In this document: one piece after another, positions 42,224-50,917 of the stretch
How the letters are laid out: each line of letters starts with the position of its first letter
How positions within the stretch are numbered: position 1 is the stretch's first letter
From: a virus
Strand: one strand, 5' to 3'
IMG/VR virus record: IMGVR_UViG_3300021962_000094
Coordinates: 1-64,000 of that record
Length of the DNA stretch: 64,000 nt
Made by a program: the position numbers and the translations under genes
Notes under the pieces: model-generated
The model's input: only the letters and a program-made list of their open reading frames with translations
Told to the model about the DNA's origin: nothing
Databases searched by the model: none

Positions 42224-42982
42224 ATGAATATTGGGCTTTTTTATCAAAGTGGTAATAATTTGGAGGCGTGTTATTATGCTTTGAATCAGTTTAGAACATT
42301 CTATCCCAATTCGCCTATTGCGTTATATGAAGACAACTCAGACATTCTGATACCTGTTGCAAAAAAGTTTAGTTGTGTCTATGCCAAAACCAAAGTAACT
42401 GGAATCAGTGGTCGGCCTGCTTTTAATTTAGAAACAACATTGGCGTGGTTGGACAGAGTGTATGATGCATGCGTCACATCATTAAAAAATGTTGATTACG
42501 TAATGCATTTTGAAGATGATGTGTGGATAAAACGAGAGATACGAGGTATTCCACCATATGATTTATCTGGTATTCTAGGTGTCGGGTGGTCGGATTCTGT
42601 TTACAATTATTTAAACGTTCGACCTACCGGCGTGTTTGGATGTGGCGGTGCTATTTTTAACAGACTCAAATTTTTAGAGGCATATGAAAAATCTAAAACT
42701 ATAGATTGGAATTTTATCTATAGTTTAGATAGTAGGCCGTGTGAATGGACTGACTCAGCACTTACTTTTATTTTTGCTTTTTCTAAATTAACGTTCGGAA
42801 GTTGGGCTGAACTCACGCAGTATAAAAATTCAACCGTCACTACATTAGTTGACAGACGAGGGTGGAATGAACCTATACCGGAATTAGAAAAAAAACAAGG
42901 GGACGTTGCGGTCATACATTGTTGGAAACCATACTACTACCCCACAGATGAAGAAAAAATGTTTGTAAGAAACAATCTTTGA
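42224..42982 (+). CDS. GT-A type glycosyltransferase
   Basis: 252 residues starting directly after the previous stop. A GT-A nucleotide-binding half (FYPNSPIALYEDNSD) leads to YVMHFEDDVWIKREI, with Glu-Asp-Asp as the likely metal site. GCGGAIFNRLKFLEAYEK and CEWTDSALTFIFAFSKL resemble acceptor-side motifs of GT-A enzymes. VIHCWKPYYYPTDEE near the end includes a conserved-looking His. Family not named with certainty. Last of the four-enzyme cluster. Confidence 0.75.
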   Translation: MNIGLFYQSGNNLEACYYALNQFRTFYPNSPIALYEDNSDILIPVAKKFSCVYAKTKVTGISGRPAFNLETTLAWLDRVYDACVTSLKNVDYVMHFEDDVWIKREIRGIPPYDLSGILGVGWSDSVYNYLNVRPTGVFGCGGAIFNRLKFLEAYEKSKTIDWNFIYSLDSRPCEWTDSALTFIFAFSKLTFGSWAELTQYKNSTVTTLVDRRGWNEPIPELEKKQGDVAVIHCWKPYYYPTDEEKMFVRNNL

Positions 42983-43006
42983 TTTGAAGATATTCGGTTG
43001 TAATCA

Positions 43007-43014
43007 ATATTTAT
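43007..43014 (+). promoter_or_regulatory. ATATTTAT motif before gene at 43020
   Basis: Ends 5 nt before the ATG. Confidence 0.55.
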
Positions 43015-43019
43015 AGTAA

Positions 43020-45611
43020 ATGTCGAATTTGTTAAACATCTATAATGAGAACTTTGGCCAACATGTGGTTACAAACGGTAACTACATAGCGGTTTCAAAT
43101 ACCAATTCAAAGCCATATTCTTGTAATGAGGGGTTTGCAAGACTTGGTGAGGTGTTAGTTTATCAAAAAAATAGGTTCACTACCAATTATTCTTTTGCAA
43201 AGACCTATAGACGAGGCAGTCCTCTCGACCACGGTGAACTACTATCATATTATACAGAACAAAGTGCAAGTTCTGCCTATACAGCATCATTAAGATATGA
43301 AAGTGGGTCTTTGGCTGATAATTCATTAGCCTGTGACTTTTTGATATTGGAAGACGGAACTGTAATACAAAAACAAACGTCTTATGGTTCTGCTTTGGCA
43401 ATATGCGAAAGATTCTTGGTAATATCAGACATTGCTTTTAGTCAAAGTATTGCTAGTATTGATCAAAATTATGCAACCGTAGACATATACAAAATTTACG
43501 ATGAAGCATCAACGGGGTCTTGTTCAGTAGAAAATGACAGTTTATTTTCTTTGCCAAACAGTCCATTTTGTGGAGTTACTGGATCGGCAGCTGAAGGATT
43601 TGGTCGTGCGGTTGCCGTGTCAAACAACTTTTTGGCAATAGGTTCACCATTCAGAAATTCAAACAGAGGTGCCGTTGACATCTATTTGTATACTGGATCT
43701 GGTTGTGGTTATTATAACTACTACCAAACTATTTCATCATCAAATGGTGCCGATCAGTATTTTGGTTCATCAATTTATATAGATAAATACAATGAAGATA
43801 GATTGGTAGTAGCATCTGCTTCACAAACAGGTAGCAAAGTTTTTGTGTATTTTAGAGAGGGTGGATTAAATAATGGAACTTGGAAGAATACTCAAACTTT
43901 GACACAAGATACTTCGTCAAAGTGGTTAAAATTGCAAGGTGACAGAGATATTGAATGGTTACCAGTGAGTCAGACAGCCACAAGATATGGATATTCAGTT
44001 GCTATTGCTAAAGATAATTTGATTGTTGGTGCTCCAAACGATCTCATATACTACGAATACAGTAGTTCATTGGCTTTGATTGGGTCTCAACCCATAAGAC
44101 AACGTGGTGCAATTTATTATTACAACATACCTGCTGTTGGAACCAAACAATATGTTCTATTGGAGAAGATCTACGGTGACACAAATACATTCAAAGACAA
44201 TATGTTTGGATACAGTGTTGACATAAACGGTCATTATGTTCTTGCTGGTTCTCCAAAACCATATTTTCCATTCTCTAGTTTATATCTATCTTCATCGGTA
44301 AACAGATACAATATTAACTTTGAAACAAACGACTTTGGTGCTAGCACATTCAACGGTCAAGCAATGTTATACAAGATTTCTACGGGGTCGTGTGATAATA
44401 ATTTGACGTTGAAGATGGCAACAACCACACCAATCGGATACAGAAAAAAGTTAGACGAAAGTTTTACCGCATTTGGTGCCTCAGTAGCATTATCAGATTT
44501 AAATTTGGTAATTGGTTCACCAGCACCTTTGAATGATGATTTGTATTTGTCAGAACCATATGCAGCTGAACAAAGCGGCAGTGGTTTGTTTACATGTAAC
44601 TCAGATGGACCATCTATCAGTTCATTTTATTTCAGAATGGAAGATGAAATCTGTGGTTGTGATGGTAACAACTTAAACGCAACTGATAGTGGGTCAATTG
44701 TGCTTGTGATGGAACAAGATTCAAATGTCACAGATTCAGTATTTGGTAGATCGTTTATTTATGATTTTGGTGATCTTCAAACCAATCCAAATATAGGTAA
44801 CATATTTTATAGTTACAATAAGTTTGTGGTCAATAATACTGGTAGTATATTGTCTGATATATTGAAGAATCCATTACAACAATTGGATGACTATATTTAC
44901 GGAGAATACCAAAGTCAAATAACTCTACATGAAAAACAATACATTTGCACTGTAGAACCTGGCGAGTTTAATATTTCTACAAATCCAACTGCTGTTACTG
45001 CATCTTATGTTGGACCATATTGTGTGATCAACAAAGAGACATTTGACTTTAGTAATTTGGATATTATTTTGAGATATATTAACTATAAGTTGACTACAAC
45101 TCACGTTGAATCATGGTGGGATGTATTGGTGTCTGGAGATGTTCAAGAAAGCATCTTTGGATACTTCAGTTCTTCGATGGTTGATTATACAAACAATAGA
45201 TTGACTCCAGAGTTGAAGTGTGAGTTGGCAACCAAAGACTTTGATGTAAATAAAGATGGTATGGTAAATTACGCAGATGCGTATATGATCTGGAACTACT
45301 TTATAGAAAATTTGACGGTTGAAAATTACCAACAGTATATCACCCCAACATCAAGAAGGAAAAACTATGACGACATCATTTCTTTCTTGGACAACCAAAC
45401 TGGTAAAGGCAGTCAAAATACTATCAAAGCTGAATTTTTCAATTACAACTTTAGTTCGTCTGTAGATCCTACTGGTTCTTATTTGGCACCATACATTACA
45501 CAGGTTGGATTATATGCTGGTGCCGACCTAGTAGCAGTTGGAAAAATTGCAACTCCTATAAAAAACAATGGTCAAATTCCAATAAATATTGTTGTTAAAT
45601 GGGACACCTAA
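43020..45611 (+). CDS. Virion protein with FG-GAP propeller and dockerin-like repeat
   Basis: 863 residues. Five or six blades of an FG-GAP (integrin-alpha-like) propeller are visible: GFGRAVAVSNNFLAIGSPF, YFGSSIYID, RYGYSVAIAKDNLIVGAPN, MFGYSVDINGHYVLAGSP and AFGASVALSDLNLVIGSP. At about 740-762 FDVNKDGMVNYADAYMIWNYF is a dockerin-like calcium loop and helix. The C-terminal 45 residues match the end of the protein at 34583. Propellers often bind sugars or proteins, so a surface-binding tail protein is likely. The dockerin-like unit is rare in phage virions. Confidence 0.8.
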   Translation: MSNLLNIYNENFGQHVVTNGNYIAVSNTNSKPYSCNEGFARLGEVLVYQKNRFTTNYSFAKTYRRGSPLDHGELLSYYTEQSASSAYTASLRYESGSLADNSLACDFLILEDGTVIQKQTSYGSALAICERFLVISDIAFSQSIASIDQNYATVDIYKIYDEASTGSCSVENDSLFSLPNSPFCGVTGSAAEGFGRAVAVSNNFLAIGSPFRNSNRGAVDIYLYTGSGCGYYNYYQTISSSNGADQYFGSSIYIDKYNEDRLVVASASQTGSKVFVYFREGGLNNGTWKNTQTLTQDTSSKWLKLQGDRDIEWLPVSQTATRYGYSVAIAKDNLIVGAPNDLIYYEYSSSLALIGSQPIRQRGAIYYYNIPAVGTKQYVLLEKIYGDTNTFKDNMFGYSVDINGHYVLAGSPKPYFPFSSLYLSSSVNRYNINFETNDFGASTFNGQAMLYKISTGSCDNNLTLKMATTTPIGYRKKLDESFTAFGASVALSDLNLVIGSPAPLNDDLYLSEPYAAEQSGSGLFTCNSDGPSISSFYFRMEDEICGCDGNNLNATDSGSIVLVMEQDSNVTDSVFGRSFIYDFGDLQTNPNIGNIFYSYNKFVVNNTGSILSDILKNPLQQLDDYIYGEYQSQITLHEKQYICTVEPGEFNISTNPTAVTASYVGPYCVINKETFDFSNLDIILRYINYKLTTTHVESWWDVLVSGDVQESIFGYFSSSMVDYTNNRLTPELKCELATKDFDVNKDGMVNYADAYMIWNYFIENLTVENYQQYITPTSRRKNYDDIISFLDNQTGKGSQNTIKAEFFNYNFSSSVDPTGSYLAPYITQVGLYAGADLVAVGKIATPIKNNGQIPINIVVKWDT

Positions 45612-45613
45612 CC

Positions 45614-45621
45614 ATATTTAT
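45614..45621 (+). promoter_or_regulatory. ATATTTAT motif upstream of gene at 45645
   Basis: Lies 23 nt before the ATG, farther than most copies of the motif. Confidence 0.4.
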
Positions 45622-45644
45622 TATATAAAGCGACATAAAATCAT

Positions 45645-46133
45645 ATGGCAACTCTATCTGACAGCAAAATAATTGACCGTGAATCATCAAACAAGAGTTT
45701 GGCAGACAGATATTTGTCTGGTCAAGCTGCTGGTGGTGCTTACCAACCAGTTCAAAAGAACGTAAAGACTCAAGGATCTAATGAATTGTCTCTTGGTGGT
45801 AGCACTGCTGATAGAGATTGGACCGTTAGTAAGGGATTTTTGACCAAGGTAACAACTGGCACTGAGAATTTCAATAAGAGCGCACTCAGTTATAGTGATA
45901 ATACCAGATTGGGTCCGGTGATCACCAATGGTGTAAACAAGATTGCTACAAACTGGAACGGAGGATCTTCAATCAAGGATTCGTTGTATACCGTTGACCC
46001 AGGCTTTGTTACAAATACTCCAACTGGTGCTACTCAGTTCAAAGATGCTACTGGAAATCAATCCAAGCAGCTTTCTATCTATTTGAAGGGATTCAATTCC
46101 AACAAATATATTAATGGCAAGTTTACCCGTTAA
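45645..46133 (+). CDS. Hypothetical virion-type protein, 162 aa
   Basis: Polar, Gly/Ser/Asn-rich protein without hydrophobic core, starting MATLSDSKIIDRESSNKSLADRYLSGQAAGG. It contains DRDWTVSKGFLTKVTTGTENFNK and ends in basic residues. Composition suggests a small structural protein. It lies between the FG-GAP protein and the replication block. Not recognised. Confidence 0.7.
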   Translation: MATLSDSKIIDRESSNKSLADRYLSGQAAGGAYQPVQKNVKTQGSNELSLGGSTADRDWTVSKGFLTKVTTGTENFNKSALSYSDNTRLGPVITNGVNKIATNWNGGSSIKDSLYTVDPGFVTNTPTGATQFKDATGNQSKQLSIYLKGFNSNKYINGKFTR

Positions 46134-46147
46134 TATATCTATTGTTA

Positions 46148-46660
46148 ATGGTTATACTGGGTTTAGATTCTTCAACATCTGTAACTGGATGGGCGTTTAA
46201 CGTTGATGGTAAGATCGAACAAGCGGGATTTATTGACACAAAAAAGTTCGAAACTACCAAAGAAAAAACGTTTCATGTAATTTCAGAATTAGAAAAAGTG
46301 ACACTCATAAAAAAGGTGGATCATATTAATCTTGAAGCTGCTCTAAGTGGTTTTGCAGGCGGGTTTACTTCACAACAAGTTATTATAACTCTGGCTAGAC
46401 ACAACGCTGTATTTGCTTACATCATTGAAGAACATTTCAAGACGAAAGTAAATCTTTTATCGGTCACCACAATGCGTAAACATTTGTTTGGTAAGTGTCG
46501 TGTCAAGGGCATCAAACCAAAAGAGTTTGTAAAAGAAGAGTTGGAGAAGTTGATGCCAAACGTCACCAAGTTTACTGTTAAGAATAAGAAGGGAAATTGG
46601 GACGAACGAAATAGCGACATGTATGATGGAATTGTGTGCGCAATGTATGTCGAAAAATAA
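46148..46660 (+). CDS. RuvC-like Holliday-junction resolvase
   Basis: The ATG at 46148 is preferred over a TTG 6 nt upstream. The 170-residue product has the RNase-H-fold start of RuvC (VILGLDSSTSVTGWAF, Asp7), a second acidic site in HINLEAAL (about 61), and a C-terminal pair of Asp in NSDMYDGIVCAMY (about 157-160). RuvC-type enzymes cut four-way junctions; here it would resolve replication or recombination intermediates before packaging. It heads a block with primase and the fused nuclease-ATPase. Confidence 0.82.
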   Translation: MVILGLDSSTSVTGWAFNVDGKIEQAGFIDTKKFETTKEKTFHVISELEKVTLIKKVDHINLEAALSGFAGGFTSQQVIITLARHNAVFAYIIEEHFKTKVNLLSVTTMRKHLFGKCRVKGIKPKEFVKEELEKLMPNVTKFTVKNKKGNWDERNSDMYDGIVCAMYVEK

Positions 46661-46704
46661 AAAGTTGAATCTTCCGATTCGTCGTGTAGTATCTGAAGTG
46701 ACGT

Positions 46705-47616
46705 ATGGTAGAGACTTCTGTTATAGATACACTTACAAGACTGTTTAAACACAAACCGTCTGTCCAAAAGGGCGGAACGGAGTTGATGTTTTTTTGTCCT
46801 AATTGTAATCACTATAAAAGAAAGTTAAACGTAAACACCACAACTGGTTATTATCATTGTTGGGTTTGTAATTTTAGTGGTAAAGGATTCAAGAGTCTTC
46901 TAAACAAGATCAAAGCTCCGGCGGAGTTCTATGAGTCGTTGTGCAAAATAAAGGCTCCAAAAACAATCAAATCCGAAATCAAAAAGTTACAACTTCCGTC
47001 TGAATTCAAACCCTTGTATAAGGCTAGTTCGGATGTTACGCACAAACACGCTTTGAACTATTGTTTCAAACGTGGTCTGTCGGTTTACGATATGATTCGA
47101 TACAACATCGGATATTGTTCTGATGGTCAATTCAAAAACAGAGTTGTGGTTCCGTCATATTCTGCAACGGGTGAACTAAACTTTTATTGTGGTCGAGACA
47201 TCTATGAAAGTAAGATGAAGTATAGATTGTGTGACTCGACCAAGGATATTGTTGGATTTGAAATGTTCACCGATTTTAGTAAGCCTGTAACTTTGGTGGA
47301 AGGTGTCTTTGACGCATTTTCTGTAAAATACAATGTGATTCCATTGTTTGGTAAAACGTTGTCTAACAAATTAAAGGCCAAGTTGTCGTCACAAAAACCT
47401 CCGAGGGTCAATGTGTTGTTGGACAATGATGCGATTAAAAACAGTTTGGATATTTGTCAATTCTTGGTTTGTAATGGAATTGATGCACACTTGGTTTTGT
47501 TAAACGGTAAAGATCCAAACGAAATCGGACATAAAAATACTTGGAAAGCCATAGATGCCAGTGTTAAGATCTCTGAAAGCGATTTATTCAAATTGAAAAT
47601 TAAACATAAGATATGA
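46705..47616 (+). CDS. gp61: DNA primase, gp61-like
   Basis: 303 residues. A zinc ribbon is formed by Cys31, Cys34, Cys52 and Cys55 (FFCPNCNHYKRK ... YHCWVC). Then comes a primase core, with TOPRIM-type acidic sites in TLVEGVFDAFS (about 196-206) and VLLDNDA (about 237-243). This is the DnaG-type primase layout used to make RNA primers on the lagging strand. Its stop overlaps the next start (ATGA). No helicase gene is seen alongside. Confidence 0.88.
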   Translation: MVETSVIDTLTRLFKHKPSVQKGGTELMFFCPNCNHYKRKLNVNTTTGYYHCWVCNFSGKGFKSLLNKIKAPAEFYESLCKIKAPKTIKSEIKKLQLPSEFKPLYKASSDVTHKHALNYCFKRGLSVYDMIRYNIGYCSDGQFKNRVVVPSYSATGELNFYCGRDIYESKMKYRLCDSTKDIVGFEMFTDFSKPVTLVEGVFDAFSVKYNVIPLFGKTLSNKLKAKLSSQKPPRVNVLLDNDAIKNSLDICQFLVCNGIDAHLVLLNGKDPNEIGHKNTWKAIDASVKISESDLFKLKIKHKI

Positions 47617-50600
47617 TAGTATTAAAAAACACAGATCAACGTATAGACAATGTGGTTCAGGTATCTGATATTCACATTCGTCTAACAAAGAGGCACGACG
47701 AATATACCTCTGTATTCGAACGTTTTTATACTGTCTTGGACAAACTCAAAAAGAACACAAGTTTGGTTTGTGTTATTACCGGTGACGTTTTCCATAACAA
47801 GTCTGACCTCAGTCCAGAGTGTGTTAAAATTGGTAGTGACTTCTTGAAGAATTGTGCGGATAGAGTTCCTACCATCTTGATTGCTGGTAACCACGATGCT
47901 ACATTAGCTAATAAGTCACGATTGGATTGTTTGACTCCCATCGTGGAAGCATTGAATCATCCCAATTTGTATTATCTAAAGCCCAGTGAGGTGTTTAGAT
48001 ATGAGAACATTTTGTTCAATCATTTCAGTGTATTTGATGAACCAGATAAGTATATCAACTATTATACCATTCCTTCAAGGTATAAGGTGGAAACTGATCA
48101 TCACATCGCACTATTCCACGGACCTGTGAATGATGCCGTAACAGATGTTGGTTATACTGTCAGCAACAGAACCATCATGAATAATTTGTTTGAAGGTCAC
48201 CACATCGCAATGTTGGGTGATATTCACAAACATCAGATACTTCAAGAATACAACGAGGATGAAAATAAGCCAGTGATTGTGTATGCTGGATCAATGATTC
48301 AACAAAACCATGGTGAAGAACTCAAGGGTCATGGATTTTTGTTGTGGGATCTAAAGCGTAAGTTGTTCAAACACTATGAATTGGCGAACGACTATGGTTT
48401 TTATACTGTCGAAATCAACAAGGGTAAGTTGGTAACAGATATTAGTGATATTCCCAAGAAGGCTCGTATCAGAACCAAGTGTTTTGAATCTATTCCTTCA
48501 CAAGTAAAAGAAGTTATCAATGAAATTAAGGATAAGTGTGAGATTCTTGAATCAACTTTTATTCGTATTGATGAATTTGATAACAGTTCTACTAAGATCA
48601 ATCACGTTCTTGATATTCATAACATCTTCAATGTTGATTATCAAAACAAGTTAATTGAAGAAACACTGACTTCAAAAAAGACTGACAAGGCCTTGATTGA
48701 GAAAGTCAAGAATCTAAATAAGGATATCAACCTTCAAATTCCTAAAGATAAGACTCCAAAGAATATTCGATGGAAGCCAAAGACCTTTGAATTTGACAAC
48801 ATGTTTAGTTATGGTGAAGGTAATTATATCGACTTTACCAAACTCAAAGGAACTATTGGTTTGTTTGCTCCAAATGCTAGTGGTAAATCTAGTATCATGG
48901 ATGCTTTGGCATTTTGTGTCTTCGATAAGTTCAGTAAGGGATACAAGGCTGGTCACGTTCTTAATACTCAAAAGATGAGCTTCAAGTGTAAGTTTAATTT
49001 TGAAGTGAGTGGTGTTGATTATTACATCGAACGTGAAGGTAAGGCTGATAAGAAGGGTAGTGTCAAGGTGGAGGTCAAATTCTATAAGATTGACAAAGAT
49101 GGTAACGAAGTGCCTTTGAACGGTGAAGCTCGTAGAAGCACCAATGATATTATCAGAGACTATGTTGGAACATACGATGACTTTATTTTGACCGTGTTGA
49201 GTGTTCAAAACAGTAAGGCTGGATCTTTTATTGATCTTGGTCAGACTGAACGCAAGGACTTGTTGTGCCAATTCATGGGATTGAATGTCTTTGATCAACT
49301 TTATAATATTGCTAACGAGAACTTCAAGGAAACTAATACTCTATTGAAGAATATCAGTAAAGATCAATTGGAATCAGACCTTGTTACCATATCTGGTAGT
49401 ATCAATACCAACTTGGAAAACATTGCCTCTTTCAATGTTGAGTTGAAGAACTTGGAGTTAAAGAAAGATGAACATAATAATGAACTGTTACAGTTGAGCA
49501 AGAATATTGTTAAACTGGATTCGGTCAAGTATGTTGATATCACTTCTCTTGAAAAAGATAAGATTGATTATGAGGAAAAAGTCAACAAGTTCACTTTGGA
49601 TATTTCTGAGAATAAGACCAAGTTGGAAGAGACTGACTCCGAGATTTCACAGTTGAGTTCTTCTCTAAAGGCGTGTGATAACATTGAGACTACATATCAA
49701 GAGTATAAGAATGCAAAGAAACTTGAAGAATCAAAGCAGGCTGAAATTGAACGATTGAAGTATGTTATCAAGACCAAGGTTGACAAACTCAAGAAGCTTG
49801 AAGAACATAAGTATGACCCTAATTGTGAATACTGCGTCAACAACGTGTTCGTAAAAGATGCTATTGCAACCAAACAAGATCTTGAAAATGAAAAGGTCAA
49901 CGCAACTACTATCATTGGTGAATACAACACTTTAAAGTCTAAGGTTGAAGAGTTTGGTGATATTGAGACTAGATACAAAAATTGTCAGAGTCTAAATAAT
50001 GATAGAGTCAAATTGGAAAAGAAGCGTGGTGTTATCAATACGGCAATACTACGTGATGAAAACTATTTGATTACGTTGCAAAACAAGCTGAAGGATATTG
50101 TTGATGCAATTGATAGTTTCTATAAGAATAAGGATACTATTGAAAACAATCAGAAGTTGTTGGATCAAATTGATGAACACAAGTCTTTTATCAAGGATAT
50201 TGAAACTCAGATTAAGTTTGTGAATTCAAAATTGTTCACTGCTTCTACCGAAAAGGGTAAGTTGGAACTTCAATATAAGAATACTACCGATCAATTGAAT
50301 AAGGTAAAAGAGTTGGAGTCTTCATATGAAGCTTACAAGTTGTATACCGCAATTATTAGTCGTGACGGTATTCCATATGATGTTATTTCCAAGACCTTGC
50401 CAGAGATTGAGAAAGAAGTTAACAATATTCTTCATCAGATTGTTGAGTTTAGTGTTACTCTACAAACTGACGGTAAAAACATCATGACCAACATTGTTTA
50501 TGATGACAAACGTTGGCCTCTTGAAATGGCTAGTGGTATGGAGAAGTTTGTGAGTGGATTGGCAATCAGAGTTGCTTTGATTAATATTAGTAATCTACCT

Positions 50601-50804
50601 AGACCCAATATTATTTGTATTGACGAAGGATTTGGATGTGCTGATAGTGATCATTTGGGACAGATGGGTGCTCTATTTACATATTTGAAACACCAGTTTG
50701 AGTTTATTTGGATTATCAGCCATCTTGATCAAATGAGAGACATGGTTGATCAACAACTAGAGATCAAAAAAGAAAATGGGTATAGCAAGATCGATTTTCG
50801 GTGA
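47613..50804 (+). CDS. Fused Mre11-Rad50 (gp47-gp46) recombination nuclease
   Basis: One 1063-residue polypeptide contains both partners. Residues 1-260 are the Mre11/SbcD nuclease: VSDIHIRL, ITGDVFHN, LIAGNHD, FHGPVND and GDIHKHQ phosphoesterase motifs. Residues about 395-1063 are the Rad50/SbcC ATPase: Walker A GLFAPNASGKSS (about 416-427), long coiled coils with a zinc-hook Cys738-x2-Cys741, and Walker B IICIDEGFG near 1003. In T4 these are separate genes 47 and 46, which process DNA ends for recombination-dependent replication. The frame is continuous with no sign of an internal start. Confidence 0.93.
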   Translation: MIVLKNTDQRIDNVVQVSDIHIRLTKRHDEYTSVFERFYTVLDKLKKNTSLVCVITGDVFHNKSDLSPECVKIGSDFLKNCADRVPTILIAGNHDATLANKSRLDCLTPIVEALNHPNLYYLKPSEVFRYENILFNHFSVFDEPDKYINYYTIPSRYKVETDHHIALFHGPVNDAVTDVGYTVSNRTIMNNLFEGHHIAMLGDIHKHQILQEYNEDENKPVIVYAGSMIQQNHGEELKGHGFLLWDLKRKLFKHYELANDYGFYTVEINKGKLVTDISDIPKKARIRTKCFESIPSQVKEVINEIKDKCEILESTFIRIDEFDNSSTKINHVLDIHNIFNVDYQNKLIEETLTSKKTDKALIEKVKNLNKDINLQIPKDKTPKNIRWKPKTFEFDNMFSYGEGNYIDFTKLKGTIGLFAPNASGKSSIMDALAFCVFDKFSKGYKAGHVLNTQKMSFKCKFNFEVSGVDYYIEREGKADKKGSVKVEVKFYKIDKDGNEVPLNGEARRSTNDIIRDYVGTYDDFILTVLSVQNSKAGSFIDLGQTERKDLLCQFMGLNVFDQLYNIANENFKETNTLLKNISKDQLESDLVTISGSINTNLENIASFNVELKNLELKKDEHNNELLQLSKNIVKLDSVKYVDITSLEKDKIDYEEKVNKFTLDISENKTKLEETDSEISQLSSSLKACDNIETTYQEYKNAKKLEESKQAEIERLKYVIKTKVDKLKKLEEHKYDPNCEYCVNNVFVKDAIATKQDLENEKVNATTIIGEYNTLKSKVEEFGDIETRYKNCQSLNNDRVKLEKKRGVINTAILRDENYLITLQNKLKDIVDAIDSFYKNKDTIENNQKLLDQIDEHKSFIKDIETQIKFVNSKLFTASTEKGKLELQYKNTTDQLNKVKELESSYEAYKLYTAIISRDGIPYDVISKTLPEIEKEVNNILHQIVEFSVTLQTDGKNIMTNIVYDDKRWPLEMASGMEKFVSGLAIRVALINISNLPRPNIICIDEGFGCADSDHLGQMGALFTYLKHQFEFIWIISHLDQMRDMVDQQLEIKKENGYSKIDFR

Positions 50805-50821
50805 AAAAAAGTTAAAGATGA

Positions 50822-50862
50822 TATAAATAGTTAGGTGTTCCACTTTTCTGGCAATATTTATA
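50822..50862 (+). promoter_or_regulatory. TATAAATA and TATTTATA elements before the sheath gene
   Basis: TATAAATA (50822-50829), identical to the T4 late promoter box, and TATTTATA (50855-50862) lie upstream of the sheath gene, whose leader also has GAAAGGA 8 nt before ATG. Confidence 0.5.
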
Positions 50863-50917
50863 AAGTAAACATAACTTTTGGAAAAGTTAAGTTGACACTC
50901 TGAAAGGAACATAAATT

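Noticed and set aside
46647-46748. 33-codon frame between RuvC-like and primase genes
   Set aside because: It overlaps both neighbours, has no ribosome-binding site and no recognisable feature; left out as unproven.
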